Assembly (NCBI GenBank): GCA_905215405.1
Contig: CAJMQE010000146.1
Span: 1-5,355 of the forward strand
Length of the DNA stretch: 5,355 nt
Source of the DNA: an uncultured bacterium
Lineage (GTDB): Bacteria > Bacillota > Clostridia > Lachnospirales > Lachnospiraceae
Reading direction: 5' to 3'
Shown: piece after piece, positions 5,301 through 5,355 of the stretch
Position numbering within the stretch: the first letter of the stretch is position 1
How the letters are laid out: every line of letters begins with the position of its first letter
Notes under the pieces: generated by a model
What the model saw: the letters and a program-made list of their open reading frames with translations, nothing else
The model's database searches: none
What the model was told of the DNA's origin: nothing
Translations under genes and position numbers: made by a program

Positions 5301-5355
5301 GCAGCAGATACAAAGCAGCAGATACAAAGCAGCAGATACAAAGCAGCAGATACAA
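5301..5355. repeat. 14-bp tandem repeat GCAGCAGATACAAA, at least 4 copies
   Basis: Perfect units start at 5301, 5315, 5329 and 5343; the last is cut one base short by the window edge, so the array continues. The unit length is not a multiple of three and contains no stop codon in any of six frames. All three + frames therefore read the same cycle, AADTKQQIQSSRYK. No start codon with a ribosome binding site is visible here, so coding cannot be claimed. Confidence 0.93.

Overview
The window reads as AT-rich chromosomal DNA of a spore-forming, anaerobic Gram-positive bacterium, most likely a gut Clostridia member of the Lachnospiraceae type. The basis is the codon usage, strong AGGAGG-type ribosome binding sites, a stand-alone YpsC/RlmL-like methyltransferase, a secreted papain-type protease with a lectin-like tail, and a promoter that matches the sporulation sigma-G consensus exactly. 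The taxon is inferred from style and gene content, not from a marker gene.

Layout, all four genes on the + strand. Positions 1-96 are a hexanucleotide microsatellite cut by the left edge. Positions 209-238 carry a sigma-G-type promoter, followed by a small gene (283-636) for a 117-residue protein that is 79% Asn+Ser. A 293-bp gap holds a long AT-rich hairpin (778-863, with imperfect outer arms to 761-885). A single-domain rhodanese follows (930-1265), closed by a strong intrinsic terminator (1343-1395). Positions 1438-1789 are eight contiguous copies of a 44-bp minisatellite, with a decayed ninth to about 1853. A sigma-A promoter (1904-1932) and a perfect 8-bp hairpin next to the ribosome binding site (2010-2028) lead into an RlmL/YpsC-type rRNA methyltransferase (2040-3206). 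A 296-bp gap contains a foldable element (3229-3285) and a 16-bp perfect inverted repeat with a nested stem (3383-3457). The last gene (3503-5233) is a membrane-anchored or secreted papain-family protease. The right edge (5301-5355) enters a 14-bp tandem repeat.

The genes do not form an obvious pathway. Each has its own spacer and probably its own transcription unit: sporulation (Asn/Ser protein), sulfur transfer (rhodanese), ribosome modification (methyltransferase) and extracellular proteolysis. The two most unusual points are the forespore-type promoter on an Asn/Ser/Tyr low-complexity protein, and the density of repeats: three unrelated tandem arrays (6, 44 and 14 bp) and two long hairpins in 5.4 kb.
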